Source: Chloroflexota bacterium (lineage in GTDB: Bacteria; Chloroflexota; Dehalococcoidia; Lucifugimonadales; Lucifugimonadaceae). Taken from it: DNA of 64,000 nt. The stretch's first letter is position 1. Every line of letters begins with the position of its first letter. The notes below the pieces were generated by a model. The model made no database searches. It had not been told where the DNA came from and saw only the letters and a program-made list of their open reading frames with translations. Of this stretch, positions 28,694 through 38,011 are shown piece by piece. Position numbers and translations under genes: made by a program. The stretch spans positions 1 through 64,000 of the forward strand of contig JAJRZP010000160.1 in assembly GCA_024275195.1 (NCBI GenBank), written 5' to 3'.

Positions 28694-31039
28694 ATGACAA
28701 ACCAGATAACTGAAGCCGATCTACAGAGCGCACTACCTGATGTTGAGTCAGATCAAAAGCTATCTGGAATTACCGGCGAGGCAACGATTCATCGTGATGA
28801 ATGGGGCATTCCGCACATCACGGCTGAAAACGAAGCCGACTTGTTCTTTGCACAGGGATTTGCGACTGCACAGGATCGCCTATTTCAGATGGATTTCGAT
28901 CGTCTACGCTGCCTGGGCCGATCCTCCGAACATCTGGGTGTCCACGGACTTGCCCAGGACAGGCTCATGCGACGTCGGTCGCTGAGGATAGTCTCGAAGC
29001 GCGATCTCGAAGTTTGCAGTACCGAGGCCCGGGCGATGATCACTGCCTACACCGCTGGCGTAAACGCTTTTATCGAATCGGACTCCCCGCTTCCCGTTGA
29101 GTACACGCTGACCGGCACGAAGCCCGAGAAATGGGAAGACTGGCACTGTATTCTGGTCTACAAGGTGCGGAACACGGCTGAGGGTTCGTTTCAGGCGAAG
29201 CTCTGGCTGGCAAAACTTGCAGCCGAGATAGGACCCGAGCGCACTGCGGCGATCTCTCCCGGGAGTCAACCGGGCGCTTTGATGACTGTGCCTCCGGGTG
29301 CTGAATACTCTGGCCCAGCGTTGAATGCCATCGAAGAACTGACCAACGTTGTGAACGCCACACAGTCGCTCCGTGAGACTGACGGCGGATCGAACGGTTG
29401 GGCCATTTCTGGCGACCGCACGGAATCAGGGCTTCCTCTCGTGGCCGGCGATTCCCATCGCGGGCTGGAAGTTCCCAACGTCTACTATCAGGTACATCTC
29501 AAATCACCCGATTTTCAGGTTCTCGGACATTCGATCCCCGGTGTTCCTATGGCGATGCATTTCGCCCACAACGAGAATATTGGATGGGGCATGACGCATG
29601 GAGGCGCTGACACTCAGGATCTCTATGTTGAGCAACTTCGCCGAGCAGACGGCAAGGTCGAGTACCTCTTCGAAGGAAACTGGCTCGAAGCGGTCCGTTC
29701 GGTCGAAACGATATCAGTAAGGAAAGGAAAATCTGAGGAAGTCGAAATCGTCGAAACCCATCACGGTTCGATAATTTCCGGTAGCGTCGATTCCGGTTGG
29801 GGAATTGCGATTTCTGACCCCGGTTCGAGGAGCGGAACCAGATGGGTCGATGCCGCATATGGGGCTATGAAATCGTACTCTGCCGACGAACTGGAGAAGG
29901 CGTTCGATACGTGGACCGATCGCGTCAACAACTACCCCTATGCCGACATTCACGGAAATTTCGGCTACCTGTTCAAAGGGCGAGTGCCAGCCAGAAGTGC
30001 AGTGAATGGCTGGGGGCCGGTGCCGGGTTGGACAGGGGAGCACGAATGGAGCGGATTCATCCCGAATCCAGATTTACCGCGCTCGAAGAACCCTGATTCA
30101 GGCTGGATCGTTACCTGCAACCAGCGTGTTGTCGACCACGACTACGAACACTATCTGACCCACCTGTATGGAACAGACTACCGGGCGCGGCGGATACGAG
30201 ATCGCATCAATGACCTGTCGGACCGTAAAGCAAGTGTCGAGGATATGTCTTCGATCCACGCCGATACTGTGTCGATACCCGCTGCGGCTCTCAGCAACGC
30301 GATCATCGCTCTTCCGTCGCTGGACGGCATATACGCAGCGGCGGCAGCCTTGTTGGTCGAATGGGATCACGACCTGAAGGAAGATTCATCGGCTGCTGCG
30401 GTGTATGGCGCAGCGAATCGCGAGCTCAACAAACAACTTGCGATCGCCGCGTACGGATCCCTTGCTGGAGGGGTGACGGGGGAGACGGTCGATGCCGGTG
30501 CGGAAGATCAACTGCGTCGGCAACTTAAACCGGATTTCATTCGACGGCTCGGCGATAGCTCACTTGCGGACGCACCATATGGGTTCGACACTGATGAGAT
30601 TGTTGAGAAATCATTCAGGGCGGGAGTCGATTATCTCGTCGAACGTCTCGGCGACAACTCCGACAAATGGCGTTGGGGCGATCTGCACAAGACCGAGCAC
30701 GTACACCCACTGGCAGGCGCGTTCCCAGAATCGGCCGACCAGCTCAACCCCCCAAGGGTAGAGGCGTCGGGCGACGGTGATGTGCCGTTCGCCAGCGCAA
30801 GCCCGACCCCTTCCGAGTTCGCGATAAAAACTGGACCGATCAACAGGTATATCCACGACCCCTCGAACTGGAGCAACGGTCGCTGGATAGTTCCGCTCGG
30901 ATCCTCCGGGCACCCGGCTAGCCCGCACTACTCCGACCAGCAGGAAAAATGGGCAAAAGTTGAGACGATACCGCAACTCTGGGACTGGGCGGAGATCGCA
31001 GCCAGTGCCTTATCGACCCAGCGCTTGCTGCCCGAATAA
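28694..31039 (+). CDS. Penicillin acylase family protein (Ntn hydrolase)
   Basis: DEWGIPHITAENEADLFFAQGFATAQDRLFQMDFDRL; GGSNGWAISGDRTESGLPLVAGDSH (nucleophile Ser context). Confidence 0.92.
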   Translation: MTNQITEADLQSALPDVESDQKLSGITGEATIHRDEWGIPHITAENEADLFFAQGFATAQDRLFQMDFDRLRCLGRSSEHLGVHGLAQDRLMRRRSLRIVSKRDLEVCSTEARAMITAYTAGVNAFIESDSPLPVEYTLTGTKPEKWEDWHCILVYKVRNTAEGSFQAKLWLAKLAAEIGPERTAAISPGSQPGALMTVPPGAEYSGPALNAIEELTNVVNATQSLRETDGGSNGWAISGDRTESGLPLVAGDSHRGLEVPNVYYQVHLKSPDFQVLGHSIPGVPMAMHFAHNENIGWGMTHGGADTQDLYVEQLRRADGKVEYLFEGNWLEAVRSVETISVRKGKSEEVEIVETHHGSIISGSVDSGWGIAISDPGSRSGTRWVDAAYGAMKSYSADELEKAFDTWTDRVNNYPYADIHGNFGYLFKGRVPARSAVNGWGPVPGWTGEHEWSGFIPNPDLPRSKNPDSGWIVTCNQRVVDHDYEHYLTHLYGTDYRARRIRDRINDLSDRKASVEDMSSIHADTVSIPAAALSNAIIALPSLDGIYAAAAALLVEWDHDLKEDSSAAAVYGAANRELNKQLAIAAYGSLAGGVTGETVDAGAEDQLRRQLKPDFIRRLGDSSLADAPYGFDTDEIVEKSFRAGVDYLVERLGDNSDKWRWGDLHKTEHVHPLAGAFPESADQLNPPRVEASGDGDVPFASASPTPSEFAIKTGPINRYIHDPSNWSNGRWIVPLGSSGHPASPHYSDQQEKWAKVETIPQLWDWAEIAASALSTQRLLPE

Positions 31040-31397
31040 CATGCCCGAATGATCACAGGTCGAATACCGACTGCCTGTTTCGGGCATTACGGTCTCGCAA
31101 GTACTCAACCGCTTACATAAAAGAGTGGCGAAAATCCTCAGTGAGTTCACAGAATTCGCTGCGCTTAGTGGAAACCAGCTAAGCAAGCCCTCGAATGCGA
31201 CGAATATCGCACCCTGCAAGAGTAGTGCCTCGCCTGTTCGTAGCATATGCGTTGTTATCAGTTGTTTACATGACGAATATCGTCACGAAACCTGCTATAA
31301 TTGATCTCAGTTCACCGGATGGAAAATAACGAAATCCACTGGTAGGACGCTAAACGGTACGGAATCCGTTTTGTAGTTTTCGCAAAGAGAGAACAAA

Positions 31398-31562
31398 TTG
31401 AGTAATGTCATCCGTCTCGCAATCAGGCGGCTTGGCCATGCATTCGACACACGACTCGTGTCATCGAAAGAGCTGGACCATGCAATCATGCTTGGTGAAA
31501 AGGTCGCACGATACAGTCGCTACACGCCGAATGACGTTCGTCGCGGCTACCGAGTTGACTAG
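31398..31562 (+). CDS. Possible small 54-aa protein
   Basis: TTG-started ORF LSNVIRLAIRRLGHAFDTRLVSSKELDHAIMLGEKVARYSRYTPNDVRRGYRVD* after a purine-rich AAAGAGAGAA; TATAAT ~100 nt upstream at ~31297. Confidence 0.4.
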   Translation: MSNVIRLAIRRLGHAFDTRLVSSKELDHAIMLGEKVARYSRYTPNDVRRGYRVD

Positions 31563-31630
31563 TACCCATCAATAATCCTCCTGATGGGATAGAAATCAAA
31601 TCGGATAGTGCACTGACGATGTGCAAAAAG

Positions 31631-31659
31631 AAGCCCTCGATCACAATGATCGGGGGCTT
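31631..31659 (-). terminator. Rho-independent terminator of the minus-strand 31692-33749 genes
   Basis: Minus sense AAGCCCCCGATCATTGTGATCGAGGGCTTCTTTTT. Confidence 0.8.
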
Positions 31660-31691
31660 TCTCGTTAACCGACCAATTCCAGCCAACACGG

Positions 31692-32912
31692 TTAGTGCCA
31701 GCGGCGTTCGTCTTCCACCGTTCGAATATTTCTCGGAGGGAACGGTTTGTACGGATGCTCGGCAAGTTTTGATTCATCTATCTCGATACCGAGTCCCGGC
31801 TCGGTCGGCAGTTCGATATAGCTGTTGTGCGGTTCGAGGTATCCCTTCGTCATGTCGCGGCAGACATCCTCGACATTGACGAAGTATTCATAGATGAGGA
31901 AGTTTGGAATCGTCGCCGAAGCGTGGATGGCGGCTGCACTACCGATCGATGTCGAGTTGTACCCATGTGGAGAAACGCCGATGTAGTGTGGTTGAGCCAT
32001 CGCTGCGATCTGGGTCAGTTCGAGAATGCCACCGGTGTTGCAGATATCGGGGTTAATGATGTCGACCGCCCGCTTTTCGAGAATATCGCGGAAGCCGTTC
32101 CGGGTGTAGTGAGCTTCGCCGGTCACGATAGGGATGGTCGTGTTGTCTTTCACTTCCCGGATCGCATCGATATTGTCGGGAGGGCAGGGCTCTTCAAACC
32201 AATACGGGTTGTACTGTTCCATCATTTTCGCCGCTCGAATGGCGTGATTTGGTGCGAGTCGGCGATGCACCTCGACCAGTAGCTCAACATCGGGGCCGAC
32301 AGCATCTCGAACTTTTCCCACAGTGTGGGCGGCTTCGACTAGTTCGTCCCTATTCTGATACTCTCGCCAGGGACCAGGAAAAGGATCGAACTTGAGGGCG
32401 TTGAAACCGCGTTGTTCGACCAGTCGAGCGGCTTCCTGTGCCACATCGTCAGCGTCGCCTCTTGCCCATCCGTTCGCATAGACACGAATGTGGGGTCTTA
32501 CCGGGCCTCCGATGAGGTTATAGATAGGTTGACCGACAGCTTTTCCAACAATGTCCCACATTGCGATTTCGATGCCGCTGAGGGCGCAATGGAGATCCAT
32601 CGCCGACCGTTTTGTGGCGAAATCTTCGTGGGCCACATGCATGAAGTGGCGAATGTGGAACGGATCGCGATCGACGAGGTATCGTGCCAGTTGATCGACA
32701 TGGGCTTCGACCTGTGTATCGCGGTCTGACTGCGAATATGCCTCGCCCCAGCCGGTGATTCCTGCGTCGGTCGAAAGCTTCACGAATATGAAGTTCTTTC
32801 CTGCGCCCGGATTCCACTTGATTACCTCGATATCGGTGATTTTCAATGTGCCGCTCCAGAGTCGTGTGCGCAATTCGTTCAGTAACGCAGCGGCATCATA
32901 TACCCGATACAA
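31692..32912 (-). CDS. Mandelate racemase/muconate lactonizing enzyme family protein (second enolase-superfamily gene)
   Basis: FVKLSTDAGITGWGEAYSQ; ALSGIEIAMWDIVGKAVGQPIYNLIGGPVR; YWFEEPCPPDN; PIVTGEAHYTR. Confidence 0.9.
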   Translation of the reverse strand: MYRVYDAAALLNELRTRLWSGTLKITDIEVIKWNPGAGKNFIFVKLSTDAGITGWGEAYSQSDRDTQVEAHVDQLARYLVDRDPFHIRHFMHVAHEDFATKRSAMDLHCALSGIEIAMWDIVGKAVGQPIYNLIGGPVRPHIRVYANGWARGDADDVAQEAARLVEQRGFNALKFDPFPGPWREYQNRDELVEAAHTVGKVRDAVGPDVELLVEVHRRLAPNHAIRAAKMMEQYNPYWFEEPCPPDNIDAIREVKDNTTIPIVTGEAHYTRNGFRDILEKRAVDIINPDICNTGGILELTQIAAMAQPHYIGVSPHGYNSTSIGSAAAIHASATIPNFLIYEYFVNVEDVCRDMTKGYLEPHNSYIELPTEPGLGIEIDESKLAEHPYKPFPPRNIRTVEDERRWH

Positions 32913-32945
32913 GCGGAGTGATGTCTCGCGGCAGGGCAGGTCGAT

Positions 32946-33749
32946 TTACACGAACTTTACGAGAGCACCACCGACTCCCTCTATCTCTACAGAAACCTCG
33001 TCTCCGGGCATGACCCAGTGTGTTTCGACCACGCTACCAAGCATGACAACCTCACCGGCTTTCAGGTGCTTGCCACGAGCCGCGAGTGAATTCGCCAGCC
33101 ATGCCAGCGCTTCGTATGGATGCCCAAGGATTTCACCGGTGGAACCCTCACCGACCTTCTTGCCATTAACTGTCATCTGCCCGATCGCCTTGCTCAGGTC
33201 GGGAGCCTCTTTAGCCGGTTTGGGTTTGCTGAGCACGATACCTGATGCAAAGAAATCGTCGGCAACCAAAGTTGGTGTGTCGACCCGCTTGTATTCAGTC
33301 CATCGATCATCGACGATCTCTATCGCACCAAACAACGCCTGAACAGCGGGAGCGACCGATTCTCGGGTAAAAGGTGAACCGTCGATGGCGGGATGTAGGT
33401 CATCTCCAACAAATGCCGCAATTTCGCACTCGACACCGGGTCGTGAGAAATTCTGAAATTGTGCTGAAGTGGCGATGTAGTTGGTCGAGGTGTTGAACAC
33501 CCCCCCAGCACAGGGATTTCCGATGCCGAGATATTGCTGCATCACCGGCGTAGTACAGCCGATCTTGTAACCGACACGTTTGCCGTAGCCAGCTTCATCG
33601 AGCAACGAGTGGAGTTGCTCCTGTACCGCGTAAGCCTCTGCTTCGTCGGAGGGCCGGAACTCTTCAGGGAGTCCGTCGATGGTTTGGTTACGCACACGAG
33701 TCAACGCGAGCACGCCTGCAGATTGCTTGAGTTGTTCCTGATTCATCAC
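32946..33749 (-). CDS. 2-keto-4-pentenoate hydratase/fumarylacetoacetate hydrolase family protein
   Basis: AYAVQEQLHSLL...KRVGYKIGCT; RPGVECEIAAFVGDDL; GHPYEALAWLANSLAARGKHLKAGEVVMLGS. Confidence 0.88.
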   Translation of the reverse strand: MMNQEQLKQSAGVLALTRVRNQTIDGLPEEFRPSDEAEAYAVQEQLHSLLDEAGYGKRVGYKIGCTTPVMQQYLGIGNPCAGGVFNTSTNYIATSAQFQNFSRPGVECEIAAFVGDDLHPAIDGSPFTRESVAPAVQALFGAIEIVDDRWTEYKRVDTPTLVADDFFASGIVLSKPKPAKEAPDLSKAIGQMTVNGKKVGEGSTGEILGHPYEALAWLANSLAARGKHLKAGEVVMLGSVVETHWVMPGDEVSVEIEGVGGALVKFV

Positions 33750-33888
33750 GGTGTTGAGTAGTGTCTCCCGACCGTCACTTGCTTTGGTCGAATTCGATAA
33801 ACAGATTCTATGGCTGTCCGTATAATCACGCAGCCGCTAATTTTTACACGGATGAGTAGTTGTCCGGCAGTAGCCACCATTCTTCGAT

Positions 33889-34338
33889 GTGAGAACTTTG
33901 TCCATCAAAATACCGCGCCGTCTACTGGCAGAACTTATCACGCATGCACTTCAAGATGATCCCAAAGAGATCTGTGGTCTGCTGTTCGGAACGGCAGACG
34001 AAGCCGATGAACTGCATCAGATGACGAATATCAGCAAAAAGCCGATCAGTAGATACTCGATGCAACCTGGCGAACTGCTGGAGGCTCAGGAAAAGGCTAA
34101 GAATTCAGATCGGGAGTTTGTGGCCATCTACCATTCCCACACCTTTACGCAGGGCTACCCATCGAAAACCGACATTAAAAACGCGCTGAAAGTGTCGAGT
34201 ATCGCCACCCGGCACGTGATCGTTTCGCTCGTCGAGAAGACACGTCCGGTGGTTCGTGCATTCTCGATAAACAGTGACTCCGAGGTGAGAGAGCTTGTCA
34301 TTCAGACAGACGGTGAACCTTACCGTGCTTCGGATTAG
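33889..34338 (+). CDS. Stand-alone JAB1/MPN/Mov34 (JAMM) metallopeptidase
   Basis: EICGLLFG and HSHTFTQGYPSKTD match the JAMM pattern HxHx7SxxD; GTG start. Confidence 0.88.
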   Translation: MRTLSIKIPRRLLAELITHALQDDPKEICGLLFGTADEADELHQMTNISKKPISRYSMQPGELLEAQEKAKNSDREFVAIYHSHTFTQGYPSKTDIKNALKVSSIATRHVIVSLVEKTRPVVRAFSINSDSEVRELVIQTDGEPYRASD

Positions 34339-34370
34339 AACGGCAGTCAGCGTCGATCAAGAACTCTCAA

Positions 34371-34408
34371 CCGCCGTTACAGGATGATGATGCCTCCTGT
34401 AACGGCGG
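34371..34408. terminator. Long hairpin between convergent genes, possible bidirectional terminator
   Basis: CCGCCGTTACAGGA-TGATGATGCC-TCCTGTAACGGCGG, 14-bp perfect stem, no long T tract. Confidence 0.55.
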
Positions 34409-34422
34409 AGTAGACGTAGTTT

Positions 34423-36048
34423 CTAAGCCCCTGTCAGAACACCGTTCCGGAACAGCCACCATTCGAAACTATCGGAGAGGGCCAACCAACTGGCTTCGAG
34501 GATATTCGTCGAAGCACCAACCGTGTACCAGACGTCCTTGTCGTCGGCTGATTCGATGACCACCCGCACCGCAGCGCCAGTGCCCACGCCTTCGTTCACA
34601 ACTCGAACCTTGTAGTCCGTCAGCCGAATGGCACTCAGTTGAGGGTATGCGTCTGTCAATCCCTTACGTAACGCTCCGTCGAGCGCACCGACTGGACCAT
34701 CACCCTCGGCCGCAGTGTGCTGGATTACATCGCCGACCCGTACCTTCACGGTGGCTTCGGAGAGCATCGGGTGTTCGAGACCGTCTTTTCGCCAGCCCGT
34801 CCCAAACGAAGAGCGTCGACGGTTTTCGACTATCACCATGAAATCAACAAGCTCGAACGGAGCCTCGTAGTTCGGCAATGCCCGGCGAAGCACAAGATCG
34901 AATGATGCATTTGCACCCTCGTACGAAAACCCCTTCGACTCTTGATCTTTTACATGCTGAACAATTCGGAGCGCATCGGCATCATCAAGATCGGCGTCGA
35001 GTCCCATCTCCCGAATGCGGTGGATGACATTTCCTCGACCTGAAAGCTCGGAAATCACGACATCATTCGAATTGCCGACCAGTGATGGCTCGATGTGCTG
35101 ATAAGCCTGTACCGATTTTTGCGTGGCGGCCGCGTGGAGCCCGCCCTTGTGCGAGAACGCGCTGGAACCGACAAATGGCTGGAAGGGGAACGGGCTTCTG
35201 TTCACCCGCTCGGAGACGAAGTTGGAAACCTCGGTCAACGTAGCCAACTGCTCTTCCGAGATCGCACTGATGCCCATTTTCAGGTTCAGGTTGGCAATAA
35301 CGCTGACCATGTTGGCATTACCGGTGCGTTCGCCGTATCCGTTAATACAGCCCTGCACTTGAATTGCACCCGCCTCGACCGCAGCGATGGCCGTGGCCAC
35401 GGCGGTATCGGTATCGTTGTGCGAGTGAATGCCGATCGCAGCTTTGTCACCCAGATCGGTCTTTATCTGCTTGACGATTTCAGCGACTTCACTTGGCAGA
35501 GTCCCGCCATTCGTGTCGCACAGAATGATCCGTTCTGCTCCAGCATCCATCGCGACTCGCAGGGTCTGAACTGCGTATTCAGGGTTCATCTTGTAGCCGT
35601 CAAAGAAGTGCTCGGCATCGAAGAAGACCCGCCGACCTTTTTCTTTCAGATAGCGGACAGAATCGGCGATCATCGCCAGATTCTCCTCAAGGGAAGTCCG
35701 CAGAACGTCCTGAACCTGATACTCCGATGACTTGCCCACCAGGGTCACTATCGGTGCCTCGGTATCGAGCAACGCCTTCAGGGTTGGGTCGGATTCGGCA
35801 TCGATGTTCGCACGCCGCGTATTGCCGAAAGCCGCGATCTGGGCGTGTTTGAGGTCGAGAGATTGAACCCGTTGAAAGTATTCGTCGTCCTTCGGGTTGG
35901 CGCCGGCGTATCCACCTTCGATCACATCGATTCCCAGTTGATCGAGACGCTCGGTAATAGCGAGCTTGTCCTCAACAGAAAGCGAAATTCCTTCCTGTTG
36001 GGTTCCGTCACGAAGTGTCGTGTCGTACAGCTCAACTTTGATTGTCAT
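34423..36048 (-). CDS. cimA: Citramalate synthase
   Basis: VELYDTTLRDGTQQEGISLSVEDKLAITERLDQLGIDVIEGGYAGANPKDDEYF; HSHNDTDTAVATAIAAVEAGAIQVQGCINGYGERTGNAN. Confidence 0.93.
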   Translation of the reverse strand: MTIKVELYDTTLRDGTQQEGISLSVEDKLAITERLDQLGIDVIEGGYAGANPKDDEYFQRVQSLDLKHAQIAAFGNTRRANIDAESDPTLKALLDTEAPIVTLVGKSSEYQVQDVLRTSLEENLAMIADSVRYLKEKGRRVFFDAEHFFDGYKMNPEYAVQTLRVAMDAGAERIILCDTNGGTLPSEVAEIVKQIKTDLGDKAAIGIHSHNDTDTAVATAIAAVEAGAIQVQGCINGYGERTGNANMVSVIANLNLKMGISAISEEQLATLTEVSNFVSERVNRSPFPFQPFVGSSAFSHKGGLHAAATQKSVQAYQHIEPSLVGNSNDVVISELSGRGNVIHRIREMGLDADLDDADALRIVQHVKDQESKGFSYEGANASFDLVLRRALPNYEAPFELVDFMVIVENRRRSSFGTGWRKDGLEHPMLSEATVKVRVGDVIQHTAAEGDGPVGALDGALRKGLTDAYPQLSAIRLTDYKVRVVNEGVGTGAAVRVVIESADDKDVWYTVGASTNILEASWLALSDSFEWWLFRNGVLTGA

Positions 36049-36125
36049 GGCGCGCTAGAACTCCTGAATTATGCGCTTCGATATTCAATTCATGGGTTCT
36101 TCCGTGCCCTGTAGTTTTCAGGCAC

Positions 36126-36402
36126 AAAAAAACCCATCCCGGAAAGGGACGGGTCGAAATGACTCGCGGTACCACCCTCGTTTCCCGAATCAGCTTTCGT
36201 TCATCGGGACACTCAGTAGAGCACAGTGATTATGCTCTCGTACCTGATAACGGGGCACGAACCCGGTTGCGCCTACTTGCTGGTCAGTTACATCCAACTT
36301 TCGGGCAACGACTGTGGAGTGATTTTCTATCGGTCTTCAGGTACCCGCTCTCACCGTACCGGGCTCGCTCCAACCGTTTACGACCGATGTACTCTTCTCC
36401 GT
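36126..36402 (-). promoter_or_regulatory. T-box leader, predicted Ile specifier (ATC; plus coordinates 36321..36323)
   Basis: Minus sense: GGAGAAGAGTACATCGGTC...GACCGATAGAAA-ATC-A-CTCC; T-box AGGGTGGTACCGCG (36165..36178); terminator ACCCGTCCCTTTCCGGGATGGGTTTTTTT. Confidence 0.9.
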
Positions 36403-36540
36403 AGCGCAAAACAAAAGTTTCACATCGCCTTGAGTAACAATGCTATCACTTGTGGTGACGGAGCAAACAATCGCAAATCCAGCAAACCCTGACAACCAAT
36501 CTGGAAATTCGATTGGCGGGTTGAGAGTCTCATCCCTAGA

Positions 36541-37155
36541 ATGTGCGAGCGGTTTGCCGGTAATAAATTACAGTTATGGAGCGTTGAAGAGCATTCGGAG
36601 CAATATTTGAAAGAGTTTGAGCGCAACGATCTGGGTCTTGTCGACTACCTTCATTGCGAGTCGATTGGTGAACCCGGACAACGTACATTCAACATCACCG
36701 CCCGCAGCGAACGTGGCGAGGCTGTGGTGTGGATGGAAAAAGAACAACTCTTCCAAGTTGGTGTCTCACTGCGGCAATTTCTGGCAACACGTGAAATACC
36801 ACCGGATCCAGCACCCTTCGACGTGCCTCCCATAGATTCTCCGGTTCCGGTTCATGTCGAGTTCAAGACCGGAGAAATGTCCTTGCGTCACGATCCGGCT
36901 TCCGGCGTGTTTACGCTGGTTGCAAGTGATATTCCACAGGAAGAGTCGGAGTCAGAATCGGTGGTGGAGATCACGTTTAGTTTTCAGCGGCATCAGGCGG
37001 AAGAGATATCCAAGCGTTCTGTCAACATCGTTGCCGCAGGACGCAAGCCATGTGCGCTGTGTGAAGCTCCCCTGACCCCCGGTGAAAGCCACTTTTGCGT
37101 GAAGGTAAATGGATACAACCGCTCAGAGAATCTCATTGGTGAAGAACACCATTGA
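36541..37155 (+). CDS. DUF3090 family protein
   Basis: DYLHCESIGEPGQRTFNITARSERGEAVVWMEKEQLFQVGVSLRQFL; C-terminal AGRKPCALCEAPLTPGESHFC. Confidence 0.88.
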   Translation: MCERFAGNKLQLWSVEEHSEQYLKEFERNDLGLVDYLHCESIGEPGQRTFNITARSERGEAVVWMEKEQLFQVGVSLRQFLATREIPPDPAPFDVPPIDSPVPVHVEFKTGEMSLRHDPASGVFTLVASDIPQEESESESVVEITFSFQRHQAEEISKRSVNIVAAGRKPCALCEAPLTPGESHFCVKVNGYNRSENLIGEEHH

Positions 37156-37988
37156 GTGTGAACAGAAAATATCGCCGCGCAGCTTATCCGCGTGATGTTG
37201 ATGAGATCGATGAAGATACTCTCGTACAGCGATTGTCTGAATGGCCGATTACAGGAATCGGACTGCATCCGGGCGGTTCAAACTACGTTTTCGTCGTACA
37301 ACTGACCAACCCCGAGAAACACAAAGAAGATGAGCCGCCCGATCTCGTCTCTGAAGCTGATGACTCTGCCTCGATTTTTGGAATCTACAAGCCACAGGCT
37401 GGCGAGCGACCGTTGCGTGATTTTCCGGGAGGCACATTGCACTATCGAGAGCGAGCCGCCTACCTGATTTCTCGCGAACTTGGCTGGCCACGAATTCCGC
37501 CTACCGTGATCAGAACGGGTCCGCATGGAGAAGGTAGTCTCCAACTATTTATCGACGCTGCTTCGAAAGCAGAGACTGACGAGCCAGACAGCTTTTTCTC
37601 GCTACGCGACGAGCGTCTGAGCGACTTTCGAGATATGGCGATGTTCGATGCCCTTGTCCACAATGCCGATCGCAAAGGTGGCTCATGCATTGTTTCCGGT
37701 GACGGGTTGCTGTGGGCGATAGATCATGGTCTTACATTCAATCAATCTGCCCGTCGAAGAACGGTGATGTTCGAGTTCAACGGGACCGAGTACCCTTCCC
37801 CTCTGCTTGACGATGTGGATTCACTGGTTGGAGTTATCGATTCCGAATCCGTCTTACGAAACAGGCTGAAGGAATTACTCAGTCAGGCAGAAATAGATGA
37901 TCTTGTGAAACGTGGCCGAGCGATGATCGAAAGTGGGCACTACCCTGTCCTCGACCCGAACGCCAACGTCCCATGGCCAATGGTCTGA
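37152..37988 (+). CDS. SCO1664 family protein (PI3/4-kinase-like fold)
   Basis: GIYKPQAGERPLRDFPGGTLHYRERAAYLISRELGWPRIPPTV; FDALVHNADRKGGSCI...LWAIDHGLTF; ATGA-like overlap with the DUF3090 gene. Confidence 0.88.
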   Translation: MSVNRKYRRAAYPRDVDEIDEDTLVQRLSEWPITGIGLHPGGSNYVFVVQLTNPEKHKEDEPPDLVSEADDSASIFGIYKPQAGERPLRDFPGGTLHYRERAAYLISRELGWPRIPPTVIRTGPHGEGSLQLFIDAASKAETDEPDSFFSLRDERLSDFRDMAMFDALVHNADRKGGSCIVSGDGLLWAIDHGLTFNQSARRRTVMFEFNGTEYPSPLLDDVDSLVGVIDSESVLRNRLKELLSQAEIDDLVKRGRAMIESGHYPVLDPNANVPWPMV

Positions 37989-38011
37989 CTGAAGACACGA
38001 ACCTGTAAAAC

